DNA of 64,000 nt from NCBI RefSeq assembly GCF_031085175.1, contig NZ_JAVHUY010000058.1, positions 1 through 64,000 on the forward strand. Direction: 5' to 3'. The DNA comes from Phytohabitans maris (GTDB lineage Bacteria; Actinomycetota; Actinomycetes; Mycobacteriales; Micromonosporaceae). Position numbers and translations under genes: made by a program. Position 1 is the first letter of the stretch; each line of letters opens with the position of its first letter. The notes beneath the pieces are model-generated. The model worked only from the letters and a program-made list of their open reading frames with translations, did not search any database and was not told where the DNA came from. Positions 23,630 to 32,120 of the stretch are shown here, piece after piece.

Positions 23630-24345
23630 GCGACCGACCCGGTCACGGTGATCGAGTCGATCTGGAGCAGCGGCGCGGTGGTGCCGCCGCCCAGCTGGGT
23701 CTCGTAGTCGAACGCGCCGAGCACCGTCACCTTGGCCGTGAAGAGGTCGTCCTCGACGACCTTGGCGAGCTGCGGTGTCTCGCCGGTCAGGATGGTGTTC
23801 GTCTCGTAGTCGACGTACCCGTAGCTCGGCTTGCGCTTCTTGCCGCCCACGTTTCCGCGGAAGGTGTCAGTGCCCGTGGCGGCGTCGAACTGGGTCACCA
23901 GGCCGTGTACGACGATCCGCTCGCCGGCGTGCGCCTCGGGGTCCTTCGCGATGAGCAGCCACTGGCGGTCCGTGATCGCCTTGTGCGGCGCGGCGGGCTT
24001 CGGTGGTGGTGGCGCAGCCGCGGTCGTCGGGGCCGGCGGCGGCGTGTTGACCACGCTGCCGTTGCCCGAGGTCGCGCAGACCACGGCGCCGGAGGTGGCG
24101 TCCACGGCGTACCCGCCGCAGGTCGAAGAGGGCGACGGGCTCGGCGCGGGTGCGGCGGCCGGCGTTTCCGCGGTCGTGATCAGGAACGTGCCGCCCGCCG
24201 CCAGGAAGAGCACCGAGAACACGGCGAACGCGGTGCCGAAGGCCAACCCTCGGTTGCGCGCCCGTGGCGGCGCCGGCAGTACGTCGGCGAGGCGGGTCGG
24301 CTCGGTGGGGGCGGGGACGATCGGCAGGTCGGGAGGGGTGTTCAT
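23626..24345 (-). CDS. hypothetical single-pass membrane protein
   Basis: A 239-aa protein with a proline-rich cytoplasmic N-terminus, one membrane helix (GTAFAVFSVLFLAAGGTFLI), a long Pro/Ala linker (NTPPPAPTTAAAPPPPKP) and a C-terminal extracytoplasmic domain with beta-rich segments (ERIVVHGLVTQFD, VTVLGAFDYET, LLQIDSITVTG). That domain has an OB-like pattern, but no family is recognised. Two cysteines lie in the region just outside the membrane. It overlaps the convergent phosphoesterase gene by four bases and has its own upstream region on the other side. Confidence 0.75.
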   Translation of the reverse strand: MNTPPDLPIVPAPTEPTRLADVLPAPPRARNRGLAFGTAFAVFSVLFLAAGGTFLITTAETPAAAPAPSPSPSSTCGGYAVDATSGAVVCATSGNGSVVNTPPPAPTTAAAPPPPKPAAPHKAITDRQWLLIAKDPEAHAGERIVVHGLVTQFDAATGTDTFRGNVGGKKRKPSYGYVDYETNTILTGETPQLAKVVEDDLFTAKVTVLGAFDYETQLGGGTTAPLLQIDSITVTGSVA

Positions 24346-24557
24346 GGGGACTCCACGGTCACGGGTGGATGGTCACCGGACCGTACGCGCGGCGGTCGTA
24401 CCGTCACTGTCGGTTGTTTGACTTCGCACCCGGACGGGGACCGTACGTGGCCGAGGCGCGACTGTTCGGCCGCTGGGCGCGTATGTTTGATGGACGGCTA
24501 TCCGGGTACCGCATCGACGTCTTTCACAGCGCCCAGCCAGTCGAAAGCGCGGCCATC

Positions 24558-25097
24558 ATGCAGACACGGCTCAATATCTCCGGTCATCCGGTCCATCCGC
24601 TGATGATGACCCTGCCCCTGGGGCTGATCGTCTGCGCGATCCTCTTCGACTTCGGCGCGCTGGTCGGGCTCGACTTCCTCGGCCAGGTCGGCTACTGGAC
24701 GCTGGTGGCGGGGCTCTTCGCCGCCATCCTGGCGGTCGGGGCCGGGATGATCGACCTGTGGGACGTGCCGGCCGGCGCGGGCAAGCGCCGCGTCGTGGCG
24801 TACGAGCTGGTCAATCTCGGGATGGTCGCCCTCTTCGCGATCGTGTGCCTGGTCCGGGTGGAGACCCAGGCCGGCCCGCCCACCGCCGGCATCTTCCTGG
24901 TCGAGCTGCTCGCCCTGGCGATCGGCGGCTACGGGGCCTGGCTCGGCGCCTCGATGGTCCGTGAGTTTCGGATCGGCGCCGAGCCCGTCGACGACCTGCC
25001 GACCGCGGCCATCTTCCCCGCGGACGCCCGCCGCCCCCGCCCACCGGAGGCCCGCCGCCCGCGTCCGGCGCCCGCCCGCGCCGATCGGGCCCGCTAG
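24558..25097 (+). CDS. DUF2231 membrane protein
   Basis: A 179-aa integral membrane protein with four hydrophobic helices and the DUF2231 opening motif, here ISGHPVHPLMMTLPLGL, where the conserved histidines face the membrane. The C-terminus is a Pro/Arg-rich tail (RRPRPPEARRPRPAPARADRAR is the last 22 residues' character). Function is unknown; related proteins are linked to redox or haem chemistry only by neighbours. ATG 24558 is chosen because the family begins close to the GHPxHP motif; ATG 24484 would add about 25 residues. Confidence 0.78.
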   Translation: MQTRLNISGHPVHPLMMTLPLGLIVCAILFDFGALVGLDFLGQVGYWTLVAGLFAAILAVGAGMIDLWDVPAGAGKRRVVAYELVNLGMVALFAIVCLVRVETQAGPPTAGIFLVELLALAIGGYGAWLGASMVREFRIGAEPVDDLPTAAIFPADARRPRPPEARRPRPAPARADRAR

Positions 25098-25499
25098 CCC
25101 CCGTTCGAAGTCCTTGCCGGGCTGCGGCGGGCCTACGCGGGCGCCGGGCGAAGTAGATCGTGGTACTTTTTGGCCCCCCTGTGGGCACTTGCGTACCACG
25201 GTCTGATGTGGAAGGGCATGCACCGTTCGCGTGCCCCGACGCGGAGGGTGAGGCCGCGGGAATGCACCCCAAGAAAACGCTCCGCTGCGCTCCGCGTTTC
25301 CCCGGGGACCCCGCGCAACGGTCCGGACCACGACGGGCGTCGCGGTAGCTCGAATCTGTTTCTTGGAATGGGTCCTCCGGGTCTTGGGCGGGCGGGCCGC
25401 GGGGCGCTCGCGCCAGAGGGGTTGTCCAGCGGCACGGCGGGCGAGGTTTGCCGCGAAGGGCCCTGGGAAGGAGCAATGGGAGAGGAGGTCGAAAGAACC
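25098..25499. other. 400-bp intergenic region with repeat remnants
   Basis: No convincing gene. It contains the second ATCGTGGTA-family hairpin (25156-25203) and, on the minus strand at about 25385-25330, a stretch of some 45 bp clearly similar to the end of the small gene at 11641-11690 (shared ATTCCAAG and GAGCTACCGCGACG). Between them lies CGCTCCGC twice. The ribosome site of the following gene, GAGAGGAGG, is at about 25480-25488. Confidence 0.55.
25156..25203. repeat. hairpin repeat, ATCGTGGTA family, copy 2
   Basis: Outer arms GATCGTGGTAC (25156-25166) and GTACCACGGTC (25193-25203) pair at 10 of 11 positions, with a GCCC/GGGC inner stem. The same outer arms occur at 11803-11850. Both copies are intergenic. 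Confidence 0.6.
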
Positions 25500-26048
25500 A
25501 TGCCTACGACACTTCAGGGCAAGCGGGTCGCCTTTCTCGCCACCGACGGGGTGGAGGAGGTCGAATACACCAAGCCGCGCGAGGCGGTCGAGCAGGCAGG
25601 CGGCCAGCCGGAGCTGATCTCGATCAAGCCGGGCCAGATCCAGGCGTTCCGGCATCTGGACAAGTCGGCGACGTACCCGGTCGACCGGACCGTGGGCGAC
25701 GCGAGCCCGGACGACTACGACGCGCTGGTCCTCCCCGGCGGCGTGGCCAACCCCGACGCGCTGCGTACCCACCCGGACGTGGTCCGGTTCGTCAAGTCGT
25801 TCTTCGACGCGCACAAGCCGGTCGCCGCCATCTGTCACGCCCCCTGGACGCTCATCGAGGCCGGCGTCGTCGACGGGCGCACCGTCACCTCGTGGCCGAG
25901 CCTCCGCACTGATCTGCGCAACGCCGGTGCCACCTGGGTCGACGAGCAGGTGTACGTCGACAACGGCCTGGTGACCAGCCGTAAGCCCGACGACCTGCCG
26001 GCCTTTTGCGACAAGATGGTCGAGGAGATCGCCGAGGGCAAACACTGA
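25500..26048 (+). CDS. DJ-1/PfpI family protein (glutamine amidotransferase-like)
   Basis: A 182-aa single-domain protein of the DJ-1/PfpI superfamily. The acidic residue site (DGVEEVEYTKPREAVEQAG), the central YDALVLPGGVANPD and the nucleophile elbow AAICHAPWTLIEAGVV, with the reactive Cys followed by His, are all present. Close bacterial relatives (YhbO/YraA type) are described as proteases, deglycases or stress proteins; the true activity is unsettled. ATG 25500 has a strong GAGAGGAGG site 11 bases upstream. It is not coupled to its neighbours. Confidence 0.92.
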   Translation: MPTTLQGKRVAFLATDGVEEVEYTKPREAVEQAGGQPELISIKPGQIQAFRHLDKSATYPVDRTVGDASPDDYDALVLPGGVANPDALRTHPDVVRFVKSFFDAHKPVAAICHAPWTLIEAGVVDGRTVTSWPSLRTDLRNAGATWVDEQVYVDNGLVTSRKPDDLPAFCDKMVEEIAEGKH

Positions 26049-26161
26049 GAGCGACCTCCGCGCGGGCCTCGGGTGCCCGCGCGGGGGACCTCGGGCCTCG
26101 TCCGTCACGTTTAGCGGCGAATCAGGGCCCCGACAGCCGTAAACGGGCCGAGACTGGGATC

Positions 26162-27769
26162 ATGACCACCGCCGACGTCAGCAGGCCCCGCCTGAGCCAG
26201 CAGCAGATCCTCCTCCTCATGGCCGGCCTGATGAGCGGCATGCTGCTGGCGGCGCTGGACCAGACCATCGTCGGCACCGCGCTGCCCACGATCGTCGGCG
26301 AGCTCGGCGGCATCGACCACTACTCATGGGTGGTCACCGCGTACCTGCTGGCGTCCACCGCCTCGACGCCGCTCTACGGCAAGATCTCCGACCTGTACGG
26401 CCGCCGCCCGGTCTTCCTCTTCTCGATCGGCACGTTCCTGGTCGGCTCGCTCCTCGCCGGGCTCTCCCAGGACATGACCCAGCTGATCATCACGCGCGGC
26501 ATCCAGGGCCTGGGCGCGGGCGGCCTGATGACGCTCGCGTTCACGATCATCTCGGACGTGGTCTCGCCCCGCGAACGTGGCCGTTACCAAGGCCTTTTCG
26601 GCGCCGTCTTCGGCGTCGCCTCGGTCGCCGGCCCGCTGGTCGGCGGCTACTTCGCCGAGCACGACTGGCGGTGGATCTTCTACGTCAACGTGCCGATCGG
26701 CGTGCTCGCCATCGTGGTCTGCTACCACGTAATGCGGCTGATCCCGTTTCACCGCCGCCCGCACTCGGTCGACTGGCTCGGCGCGGCGCTCATGGTGGCC
26801 GGCGTGAGCTGCCTGCTGCTGGGGCTGAGCTGGGGCGGCAACCAGTACTCCTGGGGCTCGCCCACGATCGTCGGCCTCTTCGTCGCCGGCGGTGTGCTCG
26901 CCGTCCTCTTCCTGCTCCAGGAGTCCCGGGCCAGCGAGCCGATCCTGCCGCTCAAGCTCTTCCGCCGCCGGACGTTCGCGCTGGCCAATGCGGCCGGCTT
27001 CATCCTCGGCCTGGTGATGTTCGGGTCGATCATCTTCATCCCGCTGTACCTGCAGATCGTCAAGGGTGCGACACCCACCCGCAGCGGCCTGCTGATGCTG
27101 CCGATGATGGCCGGCGTGATCGTCACCTCGGTGCTCTCCGGGCGGGCGATGAGCCGGATCGGCCGGTACAAGTGGTTTCCCGTCGCCGGCTCGGCCGTGC
27201 TGACCGCGGGCATGCTGCTCTTCACCCAGCTGCACGTGGACACATCGCTGTGGCTGGCGTTCGGCTACATGGTGGTGATCGGCGTCGGCCTCGGCCTGTG
27301 CATGCAGTCGCTGGTGCTCGCCGTCCAGAACGCGGTCGACCTGCGCGACCTCGGCGCCGGTACCTCGGCCGCCACGTTCTTCCGCTCGCTGGGCGGTTCG
27401 TTCGGCGTGGCGATCCTCGGCGCGGTGCTCTCCTCCCGGCTCGGCTCGGAGCTCGCCGAACGGCTGCCGGGCGCGGTCAGCCGCCTCACGCCGGAGCAGG
27501 CGGCCCGCTTCGAGGCGTCGGGCGGCGCGTCCAACTTCTCGATCAACGAGCCTGCGGTGATCCGGGCGCTGCCGGAGCCGCTGCGCGAGGCGATCCAGTT
27601 CGCGTTCGTGGACGCGCTACAGGTGGTCTTCCTGATCGCCGGGCTGGTCGCGATCCTCGCGGTCCTGGTGACGCTCGCGATGCCGGACCGCGAGCTGCGC
27701 GGTGCCGCGCCGGTCACCGGCGAGGAGAGCGCCACCGACGCGGAGGCCCGCGCCCAGACGATGATCTAG
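26162..27769 (+). CDS. MFS drug exporter, DHA2 (EmrB/QacA) family
   Basis: A 535-aa, 14-helix proton-linked exporter starting at ATG 26162. Helix 1 carries the family signature LDQTIVGTALPTIVGELGG, and GKISDLYGRRPVF is motif A. Motif C-like GPLVGGYFAEHDWRWIFYVNVPIG follows. The C-terminal cytoplasmic tail is short. Likely substrates are lipophilic drugs or antibiotics, which cannot be specified. There is no adjacent regulator. The stop codon is followed within 13 bases by a long palindromic repeat (R2) shared with the convergent NUDIX gene. Confidence 0.9.
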   Translation: MTTADVSRPRLSQQQILLLMAGLMSGMLLAALDQTIVGTALPTIVGELGGIDHYSWVVTAYLLASTASTPLYGKISDLYGRRPVFLFSIGTFLVGSLLAGLSQDMTQLIITRGIQGLGAGGLMTLAFTIISDVVSPRERGRYQGLFGAVFGVASVAGPLVGGYFAEHDWRWIFYVNVPIGVLAIVVCYHVMRLIPFHRRPHSVDWLGAALMVAGVSCLLLGLSWGGNQYSWGSPTIVGLFVAGGVLAVLFLLQESRASEPILPLKLFRRRTFALANAAGFILGLVMFGSIIFIPLYLQIVKGATPTRSGLLMLPMMAGVIVTSVLSGRAMSRIGRYKWFPVAGSAVLTAGMLLFTQLHVDTSLWLAFGYMVVIGVGLGLCMQSLVLAVQNAVDLRDLGAGTSAATFFRSLGGSFGVAILGAVLSSRLGSELAERLPGAVSRLTPEQAARFEASGGASNFSINEPAVIRALPEPLREAIQFAFVDALQVVFLIAGLVAILAVLVTLAMPDRELRGAAPVTGEESATDAEARAQTMI

Positions 27770-27781
27770 AGAGCTGCCAGG

Positions 27782-27839
27782 CCGTGATCGAAGCTCCCTT
27801 CACGTCGTTCTAGCGACTTGACGGGAGCCTCGATCACGG
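27782..27839. repeat. long palindromic repeat, copy R2
   Basis: A 58-bp palindrome with arms beginning CCGTGATCGAAGCTCC, about 26 bp each with three mismatches, around a loop containing TTCTAG. It fills the 81-bp space between the ends of two convergent genes and could terminate both transcripts. See copies R1, R3 and R4. Confidence 0.85.
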
Positions 27840-27850
27840 AGGCCCATCAG

Positions 27851-28345
27851 CTATTTGAGTACCATTTGTCCGGTTCGCTCGAACGCGGCCAGGTCGGCCA
27901 GCGACTCGTGCACGCTGCGGGAGAGCGTCGGCGGCATCTCCTCGGGGTGGTAGAAACCGGCGTCGATGGTCTCGTCGGTCACCCGCGCCAGCTGGCCCGC
28001 CCACCGGTCGACCCGGAAGGCGGTCACGAAGAGCTGGTAGGTGTCGGCGTACATGTTCGTGAACGTGTACGCCGGGCCGGTGTAGAACGCGAACGGCGTC
28101 ACCTCCGCCGCGCGCAGGCCGGTCTCCTCGTACACCTCCCGCACCGCGCAGTCGGCGATCGACTCGCCCAGCTCCATGGCGCCCGCCGGGACCGCCCAGA
28201 TGCCGTTGTCGCGCCGCCGGATCAGCAGCACGCGCCCGTGCTCGTCGTAGACGATCGCGCGGGCACCGACGAACAGCAGGGTGCGGTCGCCGGCGAGCGC
28301 GCGCAGCTGGCCGAGGTACGACTCCGCCCAGGAAATGCTCGCCAC
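27851..28345 (-). CDS. NUDIX hydrolase
   Basis: A 164-aa NUDIX protein. The catalytic box runs from GAMELGESIADC to AVREVYEETGL, fitting G-x5-E-x7-REUxEExGU with the metal-binding glutamates intact. The N-terminal strand is TLLFVGARAIVYDEHGRVLLIRR. Family members hydrolyse nucleoside diphosphates linked to another group; the substrate here is unknown (ADP-ribose or an oxidised nucleotide are options). It is divergent from the acyl-CoA ligase and convergent with the MFS exporter, with the R2 palindrome between. Confidence 0.92.
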   Translation of the reverse strand: MASISWAESYLGQLRALAGDRTLLFVGARAIVYDEHGRVLLIRRRDNGIWAVPAGAMELGESIADCAVREVYEETGLRAAEVTPFAFYTGPAYTFTNMYADTYQLFVTAFRVDRWAGQLARVTDETIDAGFYHPEEMPPTLSRSVHESLADLAAFERTGQMVLK

Positions 28346-28411
28346 GGCCCGATCCTAGATGCCCGGCCGATCCCTTCCGTTGATGTGATCCAGGCCACTA
28401 CATTCGGGAGC

Positions 28412-30046
28412 ATGCGCAGCACGATGATGGACGCCCCACTGCTGGTTTCCCGGATCCTCGAGCACGGCAGCACCGTGCACGGCACCGCGGATGTCGCCAC
28501 CTGGACCGGTGCCGGCAGCAGCCGCATGACGTACGCCCAGGTGGGCGCCACCGCGGCCCAGCTCGCCCACGCCCTCCGCGACGACCTGGGGGTGACCGGC
28601 GACCAGCGGGTGGCCACCTTCATGTGGAACAACGCGGAGCACCTCGTCGCCTACCTCGGCGTGCCCAGCATGGGTGCCGTGCTGCACACGCTCAACCTGC
28701 GGCTGTTTCCCGACCAGATCACGTACATCGCCAACCACGCCGAGGACCGCGTCGTCATCGTCGACAGCACGCTGATCCCGCTGCTGGCCAAGGTGCTGCC
28801 CGCGATGTCCACTGTGGAGCACGTGGTGGTGGTCGGCGGGGGTGACGTGGCCCCGCTGGGCGACAGCGCGGCCGTACACCGGTGGGACGACCTGCTGCGC
28901 GACAAGCCGGAGCGCTTCGACTGGCCGGCGCTCGACGAGCGCGACGCCGCCGCCCTCTGCTACACCTCCGGCACGACCGGACACCCGAAGGGCGTGGCGT
29001 ACTCGCACCGTTCCATCTGGCTGCACTCGATGCAGGTCTGCGCGCCCGAGGGTTTCGGGCTGAGCCCGGCCGACCGCGAGCTGGCGATCGTCCCGATGTT
29101 TCACGCGATGTCGTGGGGCATCCCGTTCGCCGCGCTGATGTCGGGAGCCTCGCTGATCATGCCCGACCGCTTCCTCAAGGGTGAACCGATCGCCCAGATG
29201 ATCGAGGTCGAGCGCCCCACCAAGGCCGGCGCGGTGCCGACCATCTGGACCGAGGTGCTGTCCTACCTGGACACCCACGACGTCGACGTCTCCTCGCTCA
29301 AGGAGGTCATCGTCGGCGGTTCGGCCTGCCCGCCGGCGCTGATGGCCGCGTTCAAGGAGCGCTACGGCATCGAGATCATCCACGCCTGGGGCATGACCGA
29401 GATGTCCCCGCTCGGCTCGGTCTCCCGCACCCCCGCCGGCGCGACCGGCGAGGCCGCGTGGGGGTACCGGATCACGCAGGGGCGCGTGCCGGCCGGCGTC
29501 GCCGCCCGCATCGTCGGCCCGCTGGGCGAGCGGATGCCCGCCGACGGCAGGTCCGTGGGCGAGCTCGAGGTCCGCGGGCCGTGGACGACCTCGCGGTACA
29601 TCGGGGAGGAGATCCCCGACCCGGAGAAGTTCCGCGACGGCTGGCTGCGCACCGGCGACGTCGGCACCCTGTCGGCGGACGGCTTCATCACCCTCACCGA
29701 CCGCGCCAAAGACGTCATCAAGTCCGGCGGCGAGTGGATCTCGTCGGTGGAGCTGGAAAACGCGCTGATGGCCCACCCCGCGGTGCTGGAGGCCTGCGTG
29801 GTCGGCGTGCCCGACGAGCGCTGGGACGAGCGCCCGCTGGCCACCGTCGTGCTCCGGGAGGGCGCGACGGCCAGCGCCGAGGAGCTGCGCGAGTTCCTCG
29901 GCGAGCGGGTCGCCCGGTGGCAGCTCCCCGAGCGGTGGGCCTTCATCGAGGCGGTGCCGAAGACGAGCGTCGGCAAGTTCGACAAGAAGCAGGTCCGCTC
30001 CAGCTACGCCGCCGGCGCCCTCGACGTCACCGAGGTGACCAGATAG
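28412..30046 (+). CDS. long-chain fatty-acid-CoA ligase (AMP-binding)
   Basis: A 544-aa member of the ANL superfamily that activates a carboxylic acid to an adenylate and then the CoA thioester. Motifs present are the P-loop YTSGTTGHPKGVAYSH, the aromatic motif WGMTEMSPLGS, the hinge GWLRTGDVGTL followed by LTDRAKDVIKSGGEWIS, and the C-terminal catalytic Lys in SVGKFDKKQVR. The lack of an ACP or transport domain suggests a stand-alone FadD. ATG 28412 is used; GGGAG at 28406-28410 sits better for ATG 28424 or 28427, so the protein may start four or five residues later. The 3' end meets the ku gene after four bases. Confidence 0.9.
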   Translation: MRSTMMDAPLLVSRILEHGSTVHGTADVATWTGAGSSRMTYAQVGATAAQLAHALRDDLGVTGDQRVATFMWNNAEHLVAYLGVPSMGAVLHTLNLRLFPDQITYIANHAEDRVVIVDSTLIPLLAKVLPAMSTVEHVVVVGGGDVAPLGDSAAVHRWDDLLRDKPERFDWPALDERDAAALCYTSGTTGHPKGVAYSHRSIWLHSMQVCAPEGFGLSPADRELAIVPMFHAMSWGIPFAALMSGASLIMPDRFLKGEPIAQMIEVERPTKAGAVPTIWTEVLSYLDTHDVDVSSLKEVIVGGSACPPALMAAFKERYGIEIIHAWGMTEMSPLGSVSRTPAGATGEAAWGYRITQGRVPAGVAARIVGPLGERMPADGRSVGELEVRGPWTTSRYIGEEIPDPEKFRDGWLRTGDVGTLSADGFITLTDRAKDVIKSGGEWISSVELENALMAHPAVLEACVVGVPDERWDERPLATVVLREGATASAEELREFLGERVARWQLPERWAFIEAVPKTSVGKFDKKQVRSSYAAGALDVTEVTR

Positions 30047-30050
30047 CCGG

Positions 30051-31049
30051 TCAGGCGGACTTGCGGGCGGCGGTCTTCTTCGCGGGGGCCTTCTTCGCCG
30101 CCTTCTTGGCGGGCTCGGCCTTCTTCGCGGCCGCCTTCTTCTCCGGCTCGGCCTTCTTGGCGGGTGCCTTCTTCTCCGGCTCCGCCGTCTTGGCCGAGCG
30201 CGCGGACGCCGACCGTGCGGACGCCGACCGTGCGGACGAGATGGGCGTGGGCTCGCCGCCGCCCTCTTCGCCGCGGGCGGCGCGGGCCCGCTCGACCGAC
30301 GCCTTCAGTGCGGCCATCAGGTCGACGGCGGCGGCCGGGGCCTCCTCGACCTCCTCCGGCTGAACGACCTCGCGCCCCTCGACCTTGGCGTCGATGACCT
30401 CCTGGAGCGCCTCGCGGTAGTTGTCGGTGTAGTCCTGCGGGTCGAATTCGCCGGCCATCGAGTCGATCAGCGAGCCGGCCATGGCCAGCTCGGGCGGGCG
30501 GACCTCGATGTCCTCGTCGAGGAAGTTGAAGTCGGGCTTTCGGATCTCGTCCGGCCACAGCATGGTGTTGAGCAGCAGCACACCGTCGCGTACCCGCAGG
30601 GTGGCGAGCTGCTCGCGCTGGCGGAGCGCCACCTTGACGATCGCGACCCGGTCGGCGTCGGAGAGGGCGTCGCGGAGCAGCACGTACGGCTTGGTGGCCG
30701 CGCCCTCGGGCTCCATGAAATACGCCTTGTTGTACAGGATCGGGTCGACCTGGTCGGCCGGCACGAACTCCAGCACGTCGATCGCGTGCGAGGTGCTCAG
30801 CGGGAGGTCGGCGAAGTCTTCGTCGGTGAGGATGACCATCTCGCCACCGCCGATGTCGTACCCCTTGGCGATGTCGTCGTAGCTGACCTCTTCGCCACAG
30901 ATGGAGCACGTGCGCTTGTACCGGATACGGCCGCCGTCTTCCCGGTGAACTTGGTGAAAACGGATATCCTTCTCTTCGGTCGCCGAATACAACTTTACGG
31001 CGATCGATACGAGGCCGAACGAGACCGCGCCCTTCCAAATTGCCCGCAT
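30051..31049 (-). CDS. ku: Ku protein of bacterial non-homologous end joining
   Basis: A 332-aa Ku homologue. The Ku core starts at MRAIWKGAVSFGLVSIAVKLY and includes the metal-like CSICGEEV knuckle and the conserved FMEPEGAATKPYVLLRDAL. It forms a homodimeric ring on broken DNA ends and recruits LigD. The C-terminus is a long basic tail of repeated Lys/Ala/Glu/Pro units (EKKAPAKKAEPEKKAAAKK), preceded by a SARSASARSA repeat. Such tails in actinobacterial Ku aid DNA bridging. It is divergent from the ligase and polymerase genes, so a shared control region (31050-31169) is likely. Confidence 0.95.
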   Translation of the reverse strand: MRAIWKGAVSFGLVSIAVKLYSATEEKDIRFHQVHREDGGRIRYKRTCSICGEEVSYDDIAKGYDIGGGEMVILTDEDFADLPLSTSHAIDVLEFVPADQVDPILYNKAYFMEPEGAATKPYVLLRDALSDADRVAIVKVALRQREQLATLRVRDGVLLLNTMLWPDEIRKPDFNFLDEDIEVRPPELAMAGSLIDSMAGEFDPQDYTDNYREALQEVIDAKVEGREVVQPEEVEEAPAAAVDLMAALKASVERARAARGEEGGGEPTPISSARSASARSASARSAKTAEPEKKAPAKKAEPEKKAAAKKAEPAKKAAKKAPAKKTAARKSA

Positions 31050-31169
31050 CCTGGCTCCCTACCCGTGCTGACCTGCCCGGAACCCCCGCCGCGCATCCTT
31101 TGTGGCACAGCCCGGTCACACCAGGATCGCACCGTGATGAACGGGACGCGAGGCCTTCGGAGCGGATCT

Positions 31170-32120
31170 ATGGTGGGTCCTGTGGCTGGTGTGCTGCTGA
31201 AACCCATGCTCGCGACCACCGGGGAGCGGCTTCCGGCCGGTTCCGGTTGGGCGTATGAGTTCAAATGGGACGGGGTTCGCGCGATCACCGAAATCACCGA
31301 CGGTGTCTCGCGCATGTGGGCCCGCTCCGGCGCCGAGATCACCGTCGCGTACCCCGAGCTGGCGCGCGTCGGCGCCACCCTCGACGACGCGGTCCTGGAC
31401 GGCGAGGTGGTGCTGCTCGACGCGGCGGGGCGGCCGAGCTTCACGATGCTCGCCGAGCGGATGCACGTACGGGAGAAGGCCCGGGCGGCCCGGCTGGCGG
31501 CGAGCATGCCGGTGACGTACATGATCTTCGACCTGCTGCGGCTGGGCGGCACCGACCTGACCGGCCTGCCCTACCGGGAGCGCCGGGGAGCGCTGGAGTC
31601 GCTGGCGCTGGCGGGACCACGCTGGGCGGTACCGCCGAGCTTCTCCGACGGCCCCGCGACGTACGCCGCGGCGCAGGAGAACCAGCTCGAAGGCCTGGTC
31701 GCCAAGCGGCTCGACTCGACCTACCGGCCGGGCGTCCGCACCGGTGACTGGGTCAAGGTGAAGGCGGAGTTCACGGCCGAGTTCGTGATCGGCGGGTGGC
31801 GGCCGGGCGCCCGCAAGATCGGTGGCCTGCTGGTCGGCGTGCCGGAGCCGGACGGGCGGCTGGCGTTCCGCGGGCGGGTCGGCGGCGGCATCGGGGCGGC
31901 GGCCGAGCGGGCGCTGCTCAAGGAGTTGGAGCCGCGGCGGGGCGGGGCGTCACCGTTCACCGAGATCCCGTCCGAAGATGCCCGTGGCGCGATCTGGGTA
32001 AGACCGGAGATCGTGGTGGAGGTGAAGTTCGGCCAGCGCACGCCGGACCGGAGACTGCGCTTCCCCCGGTTTCTGCGACTGCGCCCGGACCTGCGACCGG
32101 AGGATGTGGACGATGGCTGA
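31170..32120 (+). CDS. ATP-dependent DNA ligase (LigD ligase-domain protein)
   Basis: A 316-aa stand-alone ligase. The nucleotidyltransferase domain has motif I YEFKWDGVRAI with the lysine that is adenylated, then DGEVVLLD (motif III), EGLVAKRLDSTY (motif IV) and WVKVKAEFTAEFVIGGW (motif V), followed by an OB domain ending in VEVKFGQRTPDRRLRFPRF. It seals nicked ends in NHEJ. The polymerase is a separate gene that overlaps by 8 bp, and no phosphoesterase domain is seen, so LigD functions are split. ATG 31170 has CGGAG nearby; ATG 31137 is an alternative. Confidence 0.92.
   Translation: MVGPVAGVLLKPMLATTGERLPAGSGWAYEFKWDGVRAITEITDGVSRMWARSGAEITVAYPELARVGATLDDAVLDGEVVLLDAAGRPSFTMLAERMHVREKARAARLAASMPVTYMIFDLLRLGGTDLTGLPYRERRGALESLALAGPRWAVPPSFSDGPATYAAAQENQLEGLVAKRLDSTYRPGVRTGDWVKVKAEFTAEFVIGGWRPGARKIGGLLVGVPEPDGRLAFRGRVGGGIGAAAERALLKELEPRRGGASPFTEIPSEDARGAIWVRPEIVVEVKFGQRTPDRRLRFPRFLRLRPDLRPEDVDDG

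Noticed and set aside
27858-27875. GTTCGCTCGAAC as an SOS box
   Set aside because: The half-sites are in the reverse order (GTTC before GAAC) and the site lies inside the NUDIX coding sequence.
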